Assembly (NCBI GenBank): GCA_901420285.1
Contig: CABDVE010000001.1
Span: 1,302,001-1,366,000, forward strand
DNA length: 64,000 nt
Direction: 5' to 3'
Origin: Stutzerimonas stutzeri
GTDB lineage: Bacteria > Pseudomonadota > Gammaproteobacteria > Enterobacterales > Pasteurellaceae
The notes under the pieces were generated by a model. The model saw only the letters and a list, made by a program, of their open reading frames with translations. It made no database searches and had not been told where the DNA came from. Below, piece after piece: positions 11,437 through 21,211 of the stretch (position 1 is its first letter; each line of letters begins with the position of its first letter). The position numbers were made by a program, and so were the translations under genes.

Positions 11437-11452
11437 GTAGGTAAATGAGAAT
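11437..11452 (+). promoter_or_regulatory. Fur-like operator, upstream arm of an inverted repeat before the ferritins
   Basis: GTAGGTAAATGAGAAT, continuing into AATTTATG, resembles a Fur box (AATGATAATCATTATC type), especially AATGAGAATAATT. The same word returns in inverted orientation at 11520-11534, inside the predicted ferritin promoter. Confidence 0.5.
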
Positions 11453-11513
11453 AATTTATGTTGTTTTTATTATTGAAAATTAATAGTTTATGATTTTTTT
11501 TAAGAAAAATAAC

Positions 11514-11542
11514 TTGCAAATTCTCATTTACTACCCTAAAAT
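11514..11542 (+). promoter_or_regulatory. ferritin operon promoter with a Fur-like site in its spacer
   Basis: TTGCAA (11514-11519) and TAAAAT (11537-11542) are 17 bases apart. The spacer holds ATTCTCATTTACTAC, the inverted partner of the upstream arm at 11437. A regulator bound there would cover the promoter directly. Iron control through Fur is an inference from site shape and from the ferritin genes downstream. Confidence 0.6.
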
Positions 11543-11599
11543 GCACAACGCAATTTGAGCTTTATTGTTTTATAAAATCGATATGGAAAGGAGTTAGTT

Positions 11600-12085
11600 A
11601 TGCTTAATCAAGCAATTACAGACAAATTGAATGAACAGATTAACTTAGAGTTCTACTCTTCTAACGTTTATCTACAAATGAGTGCATGGTGTTACAAACA
11701 CGGTTATGAAGGTGCTGCTGCATTTCTACTTCGTCATGCCGATGAAGAATTGGAACATATGCAAAAATTATTCCAATATGTGAGCGAAACCAGCGGTATG
11801 CCGCTTTTAGGCAAAATTGAAGCGCCTAAAAACGACTACAAGACGTTGAAAGAAGTATTTGAGACAACGTTACAACATGAAAAATTAGTAACATCCAAAA
11901 TCAATGAATTGGTTGAAGTGACTTTTGCACACAAAGACTACTCTACCTTCAACTTCTTGCAATGGTATGTAGCGGAACAACACGAAGAAGAAAAATTATT
12001 CAATAGTATTATTGATAAATTTAACCTTGTTGGTGAAGACGGCCGCGGTTTGTACTTCGTTGATCGTGATTTAGCTACTTTATAA
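11600..12085 (+). CDS. ftnA: non-haem ferritin, first of a tandem pair
   Basis: Iron-storage protein that forms a 24-subunit shell and oxidises Fe(II). All expected ferroxidase and third-site residues are present: E17, Y24, E49, E50, H53, E94, E126, Q127 and E130. At 161 residues it is a normal bacterial ferritin, with AAAGGAGTTAGTT as ribosome binding site. It lies 17 bases ahead of a second, similar ferritin with complete active-site residues, so the two may form mixed shells. A tandem ferritin pair also occurs in H. influenzae as I recall. The a/b naming is uncertain. Confidence 0.93.
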   Translation: MLNQAITDKLNEQINLEFYSSNVYLQMSAWCYKHGYEGAAAFLLRHADEELEHMQKLFQYVSETSGMPLLGKIEAPKNDYKTLKEVFETTLQHEKLVTSKINELVEVTFAHKDYSTFNFLQWYVAEQHEEEKLFNSIIDKFNLVGEDGRGLYFVDRDLATL

Positions 12086-12102
12086 TAAATAGGAGAAATA
12101 AA

Positions 12103-12600
12103 ATGTTATCAAACAATGTGATTAAACTGTTAAACGACCAGATGAATTTGGAATTTTATTCTTCTAACTTATATCTTCAAATGAGTGCTTGGTGTGAGCA
12201 ACAAGGTTTTGAAGGTGCGGCAAAATTTTTATCTGCGCATGCTGCAGAAGAAATGCAACACATGCGCAAACTATTCACTTATTTGAATGAAACCGGTGCG
12301 CAAGCGATTATCAGTGCGGTTGAGGCTCCGTCTCATGAATATAATTCATTAAAAGAAATTGTTGAATTAACCTATCAACATGAAAAATTGATTACCAGTA
12401 AAATCAATGAATTAGTAGGTAAAACCTTTGAAGAAAAAGATTACTCTGCGTTCAACTTTTTACAATGGTACGTGGCAGAACAGCACGAAGAAGAAAAATT
12501 ATTCAGTAGTATCTTGGATAAATTAAATCTTCTCGGTGAAGACGGCGAAGGTTTATTCTTAATCGATAAAGATTTAGGAAATCTTGCTACCGCCGGTTAA
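12103..12600 (+). CDS. ftnB: non-haem ferritin, second of a tandem pair
   Basis: 165-residue paralogue of the preceding ferritin with the same ligand set (E17, Y24, E49, E50, H53 and the downstream [10 protein letters not shown] block). Unlike E. coli FtnB, which lacks some ligands as I recall, this copy should be active. It has its own ribosome binding site (AGGAGAAATAAA) and ends at a clear terminator, so ftnA-ftnB is a two-gene operon. The main differences from the first copy are in the loop around residues 65-80 and in the last ten residues. Confidence 0.92.
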   Translation: MLSNNVIKLLNDQMNLEFYSSNLYLQMSAWCEQQGFEGAAKFLSAHAAEEMQHMRKLFTYLNETGAQAIISAVEAPSHEYNSLKEIVELTYQHEKLITSKINELVGKTFEEKDYSAFNFLQWYVAEQHEEEKLFSSILDKLNLLGEDGEGLFLIDKDLGNLATAG

Positions 12601-12609
12601 ATTCGGTTG

Positions 12610-12643
12610 AAAAAAAAGCTCGGTTTAAACCGAGCTTTTTTTA
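12610..12643 (+). terminator. rho-independent terminator of the ferritin operon
   Basis: AAAGCTCGGTTT pairs with AAACCGAGCTTT with almost no loop, flanked by A and T runs. Confidence 0.93.
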
Positions 12644-12695
12644 TAAGGCTTTTCAAATTATATCAAGGTTATACAACGTAAGAATTCATCTAACA

Positions 12696-12740
12696 AAATA
12701 GCACCGCATCGGAGACGCTTCCAATGCGGTGCTATTTTTA
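12696..12740. terminator. inverted pair of the 12-base repeat between convergent ftnB and moaE
   Basis: AAAATAGCACCGCATCGG (one mismatch to the repeat) faces CCAATGCGGTGCTATTTT. The stem includes the flanking AAAAT/ATTTT, so it can end transcripts from both sides; on the minus strand it would close the moa operon. Confidence 0.7.
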
Positions 12741-12804
12741 TACTTCAAGTCGACAAGCATTTTATCCGTTTATTTGATTTTCTTAATTTACCATTTTTCT
12801 AACT

Positions 12805-13257
12805 TTACCATTTTTCTAGCGCTTGTTTATCCGAAGTCCGTGCATCGATCCAACGTTCTCCTTTGTCGGTTTGTTCTTTTTTCCAAAAAGGGGCTTTCGA
12901 TTTTAGAAAATCCATAATGAATTCATTAGCTCGGTAAGCCTCGCCGCGATGCGAAGAACTTACACCGACCAGCACGATCTCATCACCGGTTTGTAATAAG
13001 CCGACACGATGAATTACCGCGACCCGTTGAATCTCCCAACGTTGTTTAGCCTCAGCAACAATTTCCTTTAACGCTTTTTCAGTCATTGCAGGATAGTGTT
13101 CTAAATAAAGGCTTGAAACGTCATCGCCTAAGTTAAGTTCGCGAACTTTACCGACAAAAATTACCGCAGCGCCCACTGAATTTTGCTCTGAAAGCCAATG
13201 ATAAACCGCATTTTGGTCGAATTCGGCCTCTTGCACGGCAATTCGAATATCGTTCAT
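12805..13257 (-). CDS. moaE: molybdopterin synthase catalytic subunit MoaE
   Basis: Large subunit of molybdopterin synthase, which uses sulfur from the MoaD C-terminus to convert cyclic pyranopterin monophosphate to molybdopterin. 150 residues, with the family blocks AAVIFVGKVRE, LEHYPAMTEKAL, VAVIHRVGLLQTGDEIVLVGVSS, HRGEA and the lysine-rich KSKAPFWKKE. It begins directly after moaD (ATG at 13257, next to the moaD stop) and is the last gene of moaACDE. Confidence 0.95.
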   Translation of the reverse strand: MNDIRIAVQEAEFDQNAVYHWLSEQNSVGAAVIFVGKVRELNLGDDVSSLYLEHYPAMTEKALKEIVAEAKQRWEIQRVAVIHRVGLLQTGDEIVLVGVSSSHRGEAYRANEFIMDFLKSKAPFWKKEQTDKGERWIDARTSDKQALEKW

Positions 13258-13503
13258 TTATCCTCCTGTAACCGGTGGGAAAAAGGCAATTTCATCGCCG
13301 GATTTGACCGCACTTTCAAGCGGCATCAACGTTTGATTAATCGCCACAAGCAACTTTCCTTTTTCTAATGCCAACGCCCATTTATCTCCTTTTTGGCTTA
13401 AATGTTCACGTAACGCGTCTGCCGTTGCAAAATCTTGTTCAACCACAATTTCATCAATACCGATTAATTCACGGGTTTGAGCAAAAAATAATACTTTTAA
13501 CAT
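13258..13503 (-). CDS. moaD: molybdopterin synthase sulfur-carrier subunit MoaD
   Basis: 81-residue ubiquitin-like carrier ending in the required Gly-Gly (PPVTGG), which is activated as a thiocarboxylate. I use the ATG at 13503 (MLKVLFFAQTRE); the open frame extends further upstream but only into the moaC coding region. It contains one classical uptake core (13307-13315). It sits between moaC and moaE. Confidence 0.95.
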   Translation of the reverse strand: MLKVLFFAQTRELIGIDEIVVEQDFATADALREHLSQKGDKWALALEKGKLLVAINQTLMPLESAVKSGDEIAFFPPVTGG

Positions 13504-13513
13504 ATGATTTTTC

Positions 13514-13996
13514 CTAGTGATTCTCTGCCATAAAGTGACCGGATTTTCCACCGCGTTTTTCAAGCAGGCGCACATGCTCGATCACCATATCTTTTTGCAC
13601 TGCTTTGCACATATCGTAAATAGTCAATGCGGTGATGCTGGCAGCGGTCAATGCCTCCATTTCCACCCCGGTTTTACCGGTGAGTTTGCAAAAGGATTCA
13701 ATGCGCACCTGGTTGCTTTCAACTAAAGGTTCAAGGCTGACTTCCACTTTAGAAAGCAACAGCGGATGACATAACGGAATCAACTCCCACGTGCGTTTTG
13801 CCGCTTGAATACCGGCGATACGTGCCGTGGCGAATACATCGCCTTTGTGATGTTGTCCGTTTAAAATCATGGATAAGGTTTCTTGTGACATGGTCACCAA
13901 GGCTTCAGCACGCGCTTCGCGTACGGTTTCCGACTTGCCGGAAACATCCACCATGTTAGCCTCGCCTTGGCTATTGATATGGGTAAATTGGGTCAT
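13514..13996 (-). CDS. moaC: cyclic pyranopterin monophosphate synthase MoaC
   Basis: Converts the MoaA product to cyclic pyranopterin monophosphate. 160 residues with the expected core: [36 protein letters not shown] and [13 protein letters not shown]. Second gene of the moa operon; moaB is absent between moaA and moaC, unlike E. coli. A two-mismatch relative of the 12-base repeat is at 13625. Confidence 0.95.
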   Translation of the reverse strand: MTQFTHINSQGEANMVDVSGKSETVREARAEALVTMSQETLSMILNGQHHKGDVFATARIAGIQAAKRTWELIPLCHPLLLSKVEVSLEPLVESNQVRIESFCKLTGKTGVEMEALTAASITALTIYDMCKAVQKDMVIEHVRLLEKRGGKSGHFMAENH

Positions 13997-14030
13997 ATTG
14001 GATACGAGTAAGATTAATTTTTAAAAATTT

Positions 14031-15041
14031 TTAGCCGCCGATGGAGGCGAGATGATTACGAATTCCGCTATCACCTTGATGCAAATAATGATGTTCACGC
14101 TTGCCTTGTAATGCGGAAAAAATACGGGATTGTAAAATGCCTTGCTGCTCTTCCGATTGCAATAAATCGCGCAACTCAATGCCTTCTTCACCGAATAAAC
14201 AAAGGTGTAACTTCCCTTTTGCCGATACGCGTAAACGATTACAACTGGCGCAGAAATTCTTTTCATAAGGCATAATCAAACCGATTTCGCCTTGATAATC
14301 AGGATGACTAAATACTTTAGCCGGCCCGTCGGTGGCAGCACGTTGTTGTAACTGCCAACCTTGCGATAACAATTTTTGCGCAAGAATTTCACCGGAAAGA
14401 TGATGACGCTCAAAGAAGCTGTCCATTTCACCGGTTTGCATCAGTTCGATAAAACGCATTTGAATCGGGCGATTTTTCACCCAGGCCAGAAATTGATTAA
14501 ATTCGTGATCGTTAAGATTTTTCATCAACACGGAATTCACTTTTACCTTGTGGTACCCCACGTCAAACGCACGATCGATACCACGCATCACCTCATCAAA
14601 TTTATTGATGCCGGTAATTTGATGGAACATTCTCGGATCGAGGCTATCTACGCTGACATTTACGGAAGTTATACCTGCACGTTTCCAATCCGCTACATCC
14701 TTCGCCATACGGTAGCCATTAGTTGTCAACGCCACGTGGCGAATTCCTTCGACATTCGCCACGCTTTCGGCAATAGTAAGAAAATCTTTACGTAAGGTTG
14801 GTTCGCCGCCGGTTAAACGAATTTTTTCTGTGCCCATTGCCGCAAAAGCACGCGCAACGCGGGTAATTTCGCTTAAGGCAAGAAAACTCGGTTTATTCGC
14901 TTCCGGCTGATAGCCGTTCGGTAAACAATAGTTACAACGGAAATTGCACTGCTCGGTAATCGACAGTCGCAAATAGTAATAGTGGCGTTGGAACGCGTCC
15001 ACAAGACGTTCGTTTCCCACGTTTTTGATTGGAATTTGCAT
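14031..15041 (-). CDS. moaA: GTP 3',8-cyclase MoaA (radical SAM)
   Basis: First step of molybdenum cofactor synthesis. The radical-SAM cluster motif CNFRCNYC has its cysteines at 32, 36 and 39. The C-terminal cluster is present (CASCNRLRV, then a cysteine in [11 protein letters not shown]), and the protein ends in GG as required for GTP binding. I chose the ATG at 15041 ([10 protein letters not shown], 336 residues) over the longer frame to 15152, because the longer frame would run through the probable riboswitch and AGAAAGGTG lies just upstream of the chosen start. Confidence 0.94.
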   Translation of the reverse strand: MQIPIKNVGNERLVDAFQRHYYYLRLSITEQCNFRCNYCLPNGYQPEANKPSFLALSEITRVARAFAAMGTEKIRLTGGEPTLRKDFLTIAESVANVEGIRHVALTTNGYRMAKDVADWKRAGITSVNVSVDSLDPRMFHQITGINKFDEVMRGIDRAFDVGYHKVKVNSVLMKNLNDHEFNQFLAWVKNRPIQMRFIELMQTGEMDSFFERHHLSGEILAQKLLSQGWQLQQRAATDGPAKVFSHPDYQGEIGLIMPYEKNFCASCNRLRVSAKGKLHLCLFGEEGIELRDLLQSEEQQGILQSRIFSALQGKREHHYLHQGDSGIRNHLASIGG

Positions 15042-15054
15042 CAGACACCTTTCT

Positions 15055-15165
15055 AAAATGGAGAGGACAAGCCGTTTCCGACTTATCCCTGAATAACGAA
15101 TTGCGTTATTGGCATTGCCGTCATATTCCCTAAGAGAACTTAGACTAAACAAGCTCGGAGTTATG
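15055..15165 (-). promoter_or_regulatory. probable Moco riboswitch in the moaA leader
   Basis: On the minus strand, upstream of moaA, the leader contains ACTCCGAGC, a stem GGCAATGCC, a stem-loop AATAACG...CGTTATT, the GNRA-capped hairpin AAGTCGGAAACGGCTT and then GTCCTCTCC. Such an array upstream of moaA resembles the Moco RNA motif described for gammaproteobacterial moa operons. I identify it from hairpin layout and position only; the alignment was not tested. Confidence 0.55.
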
Positions 15166-15327
15166 CGATAAAATATCGGCGCTTATTTTAAAAGATTCTC
15201 ACCAATTAACGCAATCAATTCGTTCCGATGCCATGCGTATTTAATTAAATTCTTATAAATCAATCATATAAATAATTATATAGCGATTATTTTTATAATA
15301 TTTTAGAGGTAGGAAATAGAAAATTTT

Positions 15328-16275
15328 ATGTTGGATTTAACCCCCCATCGCCACTATGAATTCTTGAATCATTCGCATATTGTTGCCATTGGCGGCGGAC
15401 ACGGCTTGGGACGCGTCATGTCAGCGCTAAGTTTTATCAAAGAGCGCCTAACCGGTATCGTCACTACCACGGACAACGGCGGTTCCACCGGACGCATTCG
15501 GCAACAACAAGGCGGCATAGCCTGGGGCGATCTACGCAATTGCTTAAACCAAATTATCATCGAACCTAGCACCGCATCCGCGCTATTCGAATATCGTTTC
15601 AGCGGCAACGGCGAATTGGCGGGGCATAATCTCGGCAATTTAATGCTCAAAGCGCTTGAAAATATGCACGTTCGCCCGCTAGATGGCGTAAATTTGATCC
15701 GCGATTTGTTGCACGTAAAATCGCACCTGATTCCCATGTCCGAAACGCCCGTTCACCTGGCCGCCAGCCTTGGTGCCGGTTCCAGCATCGTAGGCGAAGT
15801 CGGTATTGATAATTTAACCGAAGTGCCGCAATCGCTTTTTCTCGTGCCCTTGGTGCAAGCCACACCGGAAGCCGTGCAAGCCATTGCACAGGCAGACGTA
15901 ATCATATTCGGCCCGGGCAGCTTTTTAACCAGCATCATGCCGCCACTACTTTTAGCGGATATCGCGACGGCAATTCGTTTAAGTTCGGCAAAAAAGATTT
16001 TTATCGACAATTTAGGCACGGAACTCGGAGCGGCGGCCGAACTCTCTCTAGAGCACCGCATTGAATGGATTCATCACACGGTCGGCGCGGCCGTCATTAA
16101 TGGCGTGATTACGCCGATAAGGAAAGGCGGTTTCAATGCGGTACCCGTTAGCGATCTCGGCAATGTAAAAATATTAGAAAAACGCCTCAATGCGGATGAC
16201 ATCAGTTATCGCCACGACCGCACATTGCTGGCGAAAGCCATTGATGAAATGTTGGAAGAATTGGAGCGAACTTAA
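15328..16275 (+). CDS. YvcK/YbhK-family protein (gluconeogenesis factor, CofD-like fold)
   Basis: 315-residue protein of the CofD/YvcK family, needed in some bacteria for growth on gluconeogenic carbon sources and cell shape; the enzyme activity is not settled. Glycine-rich nucleotide-binding segment GGGHGLGR lies at residues 22-29, followed by TDNGGSTGRIR and GDLRNCL, and by GPGSFLTS further on. It is divergent from moaA, the same neighbour as E. coli ybhK as I recall. A full 12-base repeat copy at 16052-16065 and a partial one at 16133 lie inside the gene. Confidence 0.9.
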   Translation: MLDLTPHRHYEFLNHSHIVAIGGGHGLGRVMSALSFIKERLTGIVTTTDNGGSTGRIRQQQGGIAWGDLRNCLNQIIIEPSTASALFEYRFSGNGELAGHNLGNLMLKALENMHVRPLDGVNLIRDLLHVKSHLIPMSETPVHLAASLGAGSSIVGEVGIDNLTEVPQSLFLVPLVQATPEAVQAIAQADVIIFGPGSFLTSIMPPLLLADIATAIRLSSAKKIFIDNLGTELGAAAELSLEHRIEWIHHTVGAAVINGVITPIRKGGFNAVPVSDLGNVKILEKRLNADDISYRHDRTLLAKAIDEMLEELERT

Positions 16276-16276
16276 T

Positions 16277-16298
16277 CGCCCTTTGAAAACGTAGGGCG
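16277..16298. terminator. short hairpin between convergent yvcK-type gene and thiI
   Basis: CGCCCT (16277-16282) can pair with AGGGCG (16293-16298) in the 35-base gap between the two convergent genes; the T run after it is poor. A weak candidate for a two-way terminator. Confidence 0.35.
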
Positions 16299-16310
16299 CC
16301 TATTTCAAGA

Positions 16311-17762
16311 TTATTTTTTCGCGAATACCCGCACGTTAGCGAAGCCATTTTCTTTTAGATATAACGCTTGCAATTTACTCATTACGCCGCGTTCACAATA
16401 CAATACGTAGTTTTTACTTTGATCCAGCGAACCAAATTGCGATGAAAGCTTATAAAACGGCATTTGCTTCACTTCGTGAGTTGCGGATTCAAAAGGCTTT
16501 TCATCCATTTCTTCCGGACTGCGAATATCCAAAATTACATCGTTTTCACCTAAGACAGAGCTTGCCTCCACTTCAATTACTTGTCTTTCGGTTTCTTCCG
16601 CGATTTGACGAATATCCAAATATTGCGCATTTTCGACCGCACTTTCGAGAACGGCAAAATCAAAATGCCCTTCTTCTTCAATGATCTTCTCACGAACGGC
16701 TTTGATGGTCGGATTTTTTGAAATCACACCGCAAAATTCCGGCATGGATTTAGCAATGTCATCGGTGCCGATTTCTTTTGCCATGGCGATAATTTGTTCT
16801 TTGTCGTGCGTAATAAGCGGGCGTAATACAAGCGCCTCGGCGGCTTCATCAATTAAGCGCAGATTGGTTAGCGTTTGGCTGGAAACTTGACCAAGTGCCT
16901 CCCCCGTTACAATCGCTTCAATATTGAAACGCGCCGCCACTTTACTTGCCGCGCGCACCATCATACGTTTCAACACCACGCCCATTTGGCCATTATCAAT
17001 TTTTTCCAAAATCTCGCCGACTACGCCTTCAAAATTTATCGCGATAAAACGCACTTTGTGGGAGCTGCCGTAACGTTGCCAAATATGATACGCCATTTGT
17101 TTTACGCCGATTTCATGCGCCGCGCCGCCGAGATTAAAGAAGCAATAATGCACGCGCGAACCGCGACGCAGCAGCATATAACTGGACACGCCGGAATCGA
17201 AACCGCCGGAAATAAGCGAAAGCACGTCTTCCTGCGTGCCGATGGGATAACCGCCGATACCGGCATGACGCGCGTTGACCAGCATCATTTTGTCGTCTTC
17301 AATATCAATGCGCACGGTCACGTCGGGATTTTTCAAACGGACTTTGGCGCTTTCGATATGTTGATTCAATCCGCCGCCGATATAGCGTTCCGCTTCGATA
17401 GAACTAAACGAATGTTTGCCCTTGCGTTTTACGCGCACGCAAAAGGTTTTGCCTTGCAATTGTTGTTCCACATCGGCGAGCGTCAGTTCAAAAATATGAT
17501 GTAAATCCGTAAACGGTTTTTCTTCCACTTCTAAAAAATGATGAATGCCCGGAATACGTTGTAACAACGCGATAAGTTCGGCACGATTCTCTTCATTTTT
17601 CGAGCGCACTTCGATGTAGTCCCAATGGCGCACTACGGCGGTTTGTTCATCAAATTTTTGTAAAATATTGCGGATATTGGAGGTCAGAATTTTAGCGAAA
17701 CGCTTACGCACAGTTTCGCTTTTAATCATAATTTCAGGGAAAAGTTTAACGACAAATTTCAT
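16311..17762 (-). CDS. thiI: tRNA 4-thiouridine synthetase / thiamine sulfurtransferase ThiI
   Basis: Makes 4-thiouridine at position 8 of tRNAs and can donate sulfur for the thiamine thiazole. Domains in order: N-terminal ferredoxin-like and THUMP region (about 1-165), PP-loop ATPase ([11 protein letters not shown], about residue 185) and a C-terminal rhodanese domain. The catalytic rhodanese cysteine is C456 (LYCERGVMS) and its disulfide partner is C344 ([11 protein letters not shown]), at exactly the E. coli positions. Length 483. It carries one uptake core (16636-16644). Confidence 0.96.
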   Translation of the reverse strand: MKFVVKLFPEIMIKSETVRKRFAKILTSNIRNILQKFDEQTAVVRHWDYIEVRSKNEENRAELIALLQRIPGIHHFLEVEEKPFTDLHHIFELTLADVEQQLQGKTFCVRVKRKGKHSFSSIEAERYIGGGLNQHIESAKVRLKNPDVTVRIDIEDDKMMLVNARHAGIGGYPIGTQEDVLSLISGGFDSGVSSYMLLRRGSRVHYCFFNLGGAAHEIGVKQMAYHIWQRYGSSHKVRFIAINFEGVVGEILEKIDNGQMGVVLKRMMVRAASKVAARFNIEAIVTGEALGQVSSQTLTNLRLIDEAAEALVLRPLITHDKEQIIAMAKEIGTDDIAKSMPEFCGVISKNPTIKAVREKIIEEEGHFDFAVLESAVENAQYLDIRQIAEETERQVIEVEASSVLGENDVILDIRSPEEMDEKPFESATHEVKQMPFYKLSSQFGSLDQSKNYVLYCERGVMSKLQALYLKENGFANVRVFAKK

Positions 17763-17864
17763 AAAATTATTATGTGATTGGCTTAATAAAAATGGCGGGT
17801 ATTTTACGCGAAGATGAAGAAAAGTCTATACAGTAACAGGCTGTATATTAGGTTGAAATAATTT

Positions 17865-17893
17865 TTAACAACGCCCGTAAAATAAAGTACAAT
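17865..17893 (+). promoter_or_regulatory. promoter of xseB-ispA-dxs
   Basis: TTAACA (17865-17870) and TACAAT (17888-17893) with a 17-base spacer, 37 bases ahead of the xseB start. Confidence 0.65.
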
Positions 17894-17929
17894 AGCGCGC
17901 AATTTTTACTGCGAAGAAAGGAATGATTA

Positions 17930-18169
17930 ATGGCTCGTAAACCGGCTGCGACACAGGATTTTGAAACGACGTTGTCGCAATTAGAAACCATCGTTTCGCG
18001 TTTAGAAAGCGGCGAGTTGCCGTTAGAAGAAGCGCTAAAAGAATTCGAGCAAGGCATTAAATTGGCGCAGTTGGGGCAAGAACGCTTGCAACAGGCGGAA
18101 CAGCGCATTCAAATTTTGTTACAAAAAAGCGAAACCGCTGCGTTAAACGACTATCAAGGGAATGCCTAA
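17930..18169 (+). CDS. xseB: exodeoxyribonuclease VII small subunit
   Basis: 79-residue helical subunit that binds several-fold to XseA and controls its single-strand nuclease. The conserved core [26 protein letters not shown] and FEQGIKLAQ is intact. Ribosome binding site AAAGGAATG. The stop codon directly abuts the ispA start (TAAATG), the usual xseB-ispA-dxs order in gammaproteobacteria. Confidence 0.95.
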   Translation: MARKPAATQDFETTLSQLETIVSRLESGELPLEEALKEFEQGIKLAQLGQERLQQAEQRIQILLQKSETAALNDYQGNA

Positions 18170-19060
18170 ATGAATCAATTTTCTGCAGATTTAAGGCTGA
18201 TTCAGCACCGCATTGACGCCTTTTTGGAAGCGTACTTCGAGCGCATTGAAAGCCATCATGCGCCATTGCGTGATGCGATGAAATACGGGGTGTTATTGGG
18301 CGGCAAACGGGTTCGCCCTTTTTTAGTTTATGCGACCGGCAAGATGTTGGGCGCCAACGAACAAGCCTTAGATTATGCCGCCGCTGCCATTGAGCTGATT
18401 CACGCATATTCCCTAATTCACGACGATTTGCCGGCAATGGATAATGACGATCTGCGCCGCGGTCATCCGACTTGCCATATTCAATTCGATGAAGCCACTG
18501 CCATTCTTGCCGGCGATGCATTGCAAAGTTTAGCTTTTGAAATTTTGACGCAAACACCACATATTTCCGCTGCACAAAAACTGGCTTTAGTGCAAATTTT
18601 AGCGCAAGCCTCCGGCGCGCAAGGAATGTGTTTAGGGCAAAGTTTGGATTTAATTTCCGAACATAAACAAATCAGTTTGGCTGAATTGGAACAGATTCAC
18701 CGCAATAAAACGGGAGCGTTGCTCGGCACCGCATTGAAACTCGGTTTTATCTGCTCGCCGCAGCATGCCGATCAAAATTTGGAGCAAGCTTTGACGCGCT
18801 ATGCCGACGCTATCGGACTAGCCTTCCAAGTGCAGGACGATATTTTGGATATTGAAGGTGACAGTGCGGAAATCGGCAAGCCGGTGGGATCCGATCTTGA
18901 TTTGGATAAAAGCACCTATCCCAAATTACTCGGTTTAGCCGGCGCAAAACAAAAAGCGCAAGATTTTTATCAACAGGCTCTTGCCGAATTGGAAGGTATT
19001 CCATTTGATACCGGCGCGCTTCGCGCTTTAGCAGAATTTATCATTACGCGTAAAAGTTAA
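18170..19060 (+). CDS. ispA: farnesyl diphosphate synthase (geranyltranstransferase)
   Basis: Condenses isopentenyl diphosphate with DMAPP and then GPP to give farnesyl diphosphate for undecaprenyl and quinone chains. First aspartate-rich motif D85-D86-x4-D91 (DDLPAMD) is followed by RRG; the second (FQVQDDILD) is near residue 222, and a GGKRVRP substrate element is at 44-50. 296 residues. One full 12-base repeat copy (18204-18215) encodes QHRID, and a one-mismatch copy lies at 18725. Confidence 0.95.
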   Translation: MNQFSADLRLIQHRIDAFLEAYFERIESHHAPLRDAMKYGVLLGGKRVRPFLVYATGKMLGANEQALDYAAAAIELIHAYSLIHDDLPAMDNDDLRRGHPTCHIQFDEATAILAGDALQSLAFEILTQTPHISAAQKLALVQILAQASGAQGMCLGQSLDLISEHKQISLAELEQIHRNKTGALLGTALKLGFICSPQHADQNLEQALTRYADAIGLAFQVQDDILDIEGDSAEIGKPVGSDLDLDKSTYPKLLGLAGAKQKAQDFYQQALAELEGIPFDTGALRALAEFIITRKS

Positions 19061-19120
19061 TTGCGACCGTGTCACATTTTTCCTACAAAAATACCGTCGA
19101 AAATCAAAATTTTTTTAAAA

Positions 19121-20986
19121 ATGACTCACGATATGAACCATTATCCTCTTTTATCTCTTATCAATTCTCCGGAAGATTTGCGCCTTTTGCGCAAAGAGCA
19201 ACTGCCTCAACTTTGCCAAGAGCTGCGTGATTATCTTTTAAATTCTGTTAGTCAAACCAGCGGCCATTTAGCATCCGGCTTAGGAACGGTAGAACTTACT
19301 GTGGCGTTGCATTATGTGTATAAAACGCCTTTTGACCAATTAATTTGGGACGTCGGTCATCAAGCCTATCCGCACAAAATTTTAACCGGACGACGCGATC
19401 AAATGTCCACAATTCGTCAAAAAGGCGGAATTCATCCGTTCCCTTGGCGTGAAGAAAGCGAATTCGACGTCTTAAGTGTTGGCCATTCTTCCACCTCAAT
19501 TAGCGCCGGACTTGGCGTAGCCTTAGCGGCAGAACGCGAAAACGCCGGGCGTAAAACCGTGTGTGTGATTGGTGACGGCGCAATTACTGCAGGTATGGCA
19601 TTTGAGGCATTAAATCACGCCGGTTCGTTACACACCGATATGTTGGTGATTTTAAACGATAACGAAATGTCTATTTCAGAAAATGTCGGCGCGTTAAATA
19701 ATCATTTAGCGCGTATTTTTTCCGGTTCTCTCTACTCAACATTGCGCGACGGTAGCAAAAAAATTCTTGATAAGGTTCCGCCGGTAAAAAACTTTATGAA
19801 AAAAACCGAAGAACATATGAAAGGCGTGATGTTTTCACCGCAAAGTACGCTGTTTGAAGAGCTTGGTTTTAACTATATCGGCCCGGTGGACGGGCATAAT
19901 ATTGACGAATTAGTGGCAACACTAAGCAATATGCGCAATCTGAAAGGTCCGCAATTCTTACATATCAAAACCAAGAAAGGTAAAGGCTATGAGCCGGCAG
20001 AAAGAGATCCAATCGGCTTTCATGGCGTACCGAAATTTGACCCGAGCCGTGGCGAATTGCCGAAATCTAATACCAAACCGAGTTATTCTAAAATCTTCGG
20101 TGATTGGCTGTGTGAAATGGCCGCGCAAGATCCGAAAATCATCGGCATCACACCGGCCATGCGCGAAGGCTCCGGTCTGGTGGAATTTTCCCAACGTTTC
20201 CCGGAGCAATATTTTGATGTTGCAATTGCCGAACAGCACGCTGTGACATTTGCCGCAGGCCTTGCTATCGGCGGTTACAAGCCGGTTGTAGCGATTTATT
20301 CAACCTTTTTGCAACGCGCTTATGACCAACTGATTCACGATGTTGCCATTCAAAATTTGCCGGTGCTATTTGCGATTGACCGCGCCGGTATTGTCGGTGC
20401 CGATGGGCAAACCCACCAAGGCGCTTTCGATTTAAGTTTTATGCGTTGCATTCCAAATATGATCATTATGACGCCAAGCGATGAAAACGAATGCCGCCAA
20501 ATGCTTTACACCGGCCTCCGATGCGGTAAGCCGGCGGCGGTGCGTTATCCGCGTGGTAATGCGCGAGGCGTAGACTTAGCGCCGTTAGAAATGTTGCCGC
20601 TCGGCAAAGCGCGTTTGATTAAAGAAGGAAAAAAAATCGCCATTTTAAATTTCGGCACATTACTTCCGGCAGCGTATAAAGTGGCGGAAAATTTGGGTGC
20701 AACATTGGTCGATATGCGATTTGTGAAACCTTTAGATACGGAAATGATTAACGTATTGGCTCAAACTCATGATTATTTGGTGACATTGGAAGAAAATGCC
20801 GTTCAATGCGGTGCCGGTTCAGCCGTTGCCGAAGTGTTAAATGCCTCCGGCAAACCTCACATTTTGTTACAGCTCGGTTTACCGGATTACTTCATTCCGC
20901 AAGGTACCCAACAAGAAATATTGCACGAACTAAAACTAGATGCAGAAGGCATTGAACAACAAATTCTCGCATTTATGGCCAAATAG
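19121..20986 (+). CDS. dxs: 1-deoxy-D-xylulose-5-phosphate synthase
   Basis: Thiamine-diphosphate enzyme that starts the MEP isoprenoid pathway by joining pyruvate and glyceraldehyde 3-phosphate. The 621-residue form beginning [13 protein letters not shown] is chosen because it matches the H. influenzae N-terminus as I recall it; ATG at 19133 is an alternative, and a TTG-start extension back to ispA is unlikely. ThDP-binding [22 protein letters not shown], and the transketolase-like [11 protein letters not shown] and RYPRGNA blocks are all present. A one-mismatch 12-base repeat copy (20814) encodes VQCGAG. Confidence 0.96.
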   Translation: MTHDMNHYPLLSLINSPEDLRLLRKEQLPQLCQELRDYLLNSVSQTSGHLASGLGTVELTVALHYVYKTPFDQLIWDVGHQAYPHKILTGRRDQMSTIRQKGGIHPFPWREESEFDVLSVGHSSTSISAGLGVALAAERENAGRKTVCVIGDGAITAGMAFEALNHAGSLHTDMLVILNDNEMSISENVGALNNHLARIFSGSLYSTLRDGSKKILDKVPPVKNFMKKTEEHMKGVMFSPQSTLFEELGFNYIGPVDGHNIDELVATLSNMRNLKGPQFLHIKTKKGKGYEPAERDPIGFHGVPKFDPSRGELPKSNTKPSYSKIFGDWLCEMAAQDPKIIGITPAMREGSGLVEFSQRFPEQYFDVAIAEQHAVTFAAGLAIGGYKPVVAIYSTFLQRAYDQLIHDVAIQNLPVLFAIDRAGIVGADGQTHQGAFDLSFMRCIPNMIIMTPSDENECRQMLYTGLRCGKPAAVRYPRGNARGVDLAPLEMLPLGKARLIKEGKKIAILNFGTLLPAAYKVAENLGATLVDMRFVKPLDTEMINVLAQTHDYLVTLEENAVQCGAGSAVAEVLNASGKPHILLQLGLPDYFIPQGTQQEILHELKLDAEGIEQQILAFMAK

Positions 20987-21067
20987 TATTTGCTGATTTT
21001 TCTAAATTTTTTATCAAAAAAATATGAACTTCTTCATAGAATGAGCATCTGATAAAGTGCTAGTGCA

Positions 21068-21102
21068 CTGCATATCGCAATATTGCAGTTTTTTTAAATC
21101 TT
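21068..21102 (+). terminator. terminator after dxs
   Basis: CTGCATAT and ATATTGCAG form an imperfect stem followed by a run of seven T residues, about 80 bases beyond the dxs stop. Confidence 0.6.
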
Positions 21103-21113
21103 ATTTTAAGACC

Positions 21114-21147
21114 ATCCCGCTACTCAATTGAGTAGCGGTTTTTTATT
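21114..21147 (+). terminator. second terminator downstream of dxs
   Basis: CCGCTACTCA pairs perfectly with TGAGTAGCGG around ATT, followed by TTTTTTATTTT. It lies only about 20 bases after the first hairpin, so it either backs it up or ends a short separate transcript. Confidence 0.8.
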
Positions 21148-21211
21148 TTGGAAGAAGGAAACGTTAAACAGCCGTTTTGTGTCAGGCTACAAAACATTTA
21201 TTGAACTGATT

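Noticed and set aside
12729-12917. Plus-strand 62-residue frame starting in the repeat hairpin
   Set aside because: It lies antisense to the moaE end, begins inside a terminator and has no ribosome binding site.
15042-15152. 37-codon N-terminal extension of moaA
   Set aside because: It runs through the structured leader (probable riboswitch) and has no match to MoaA N-termini.
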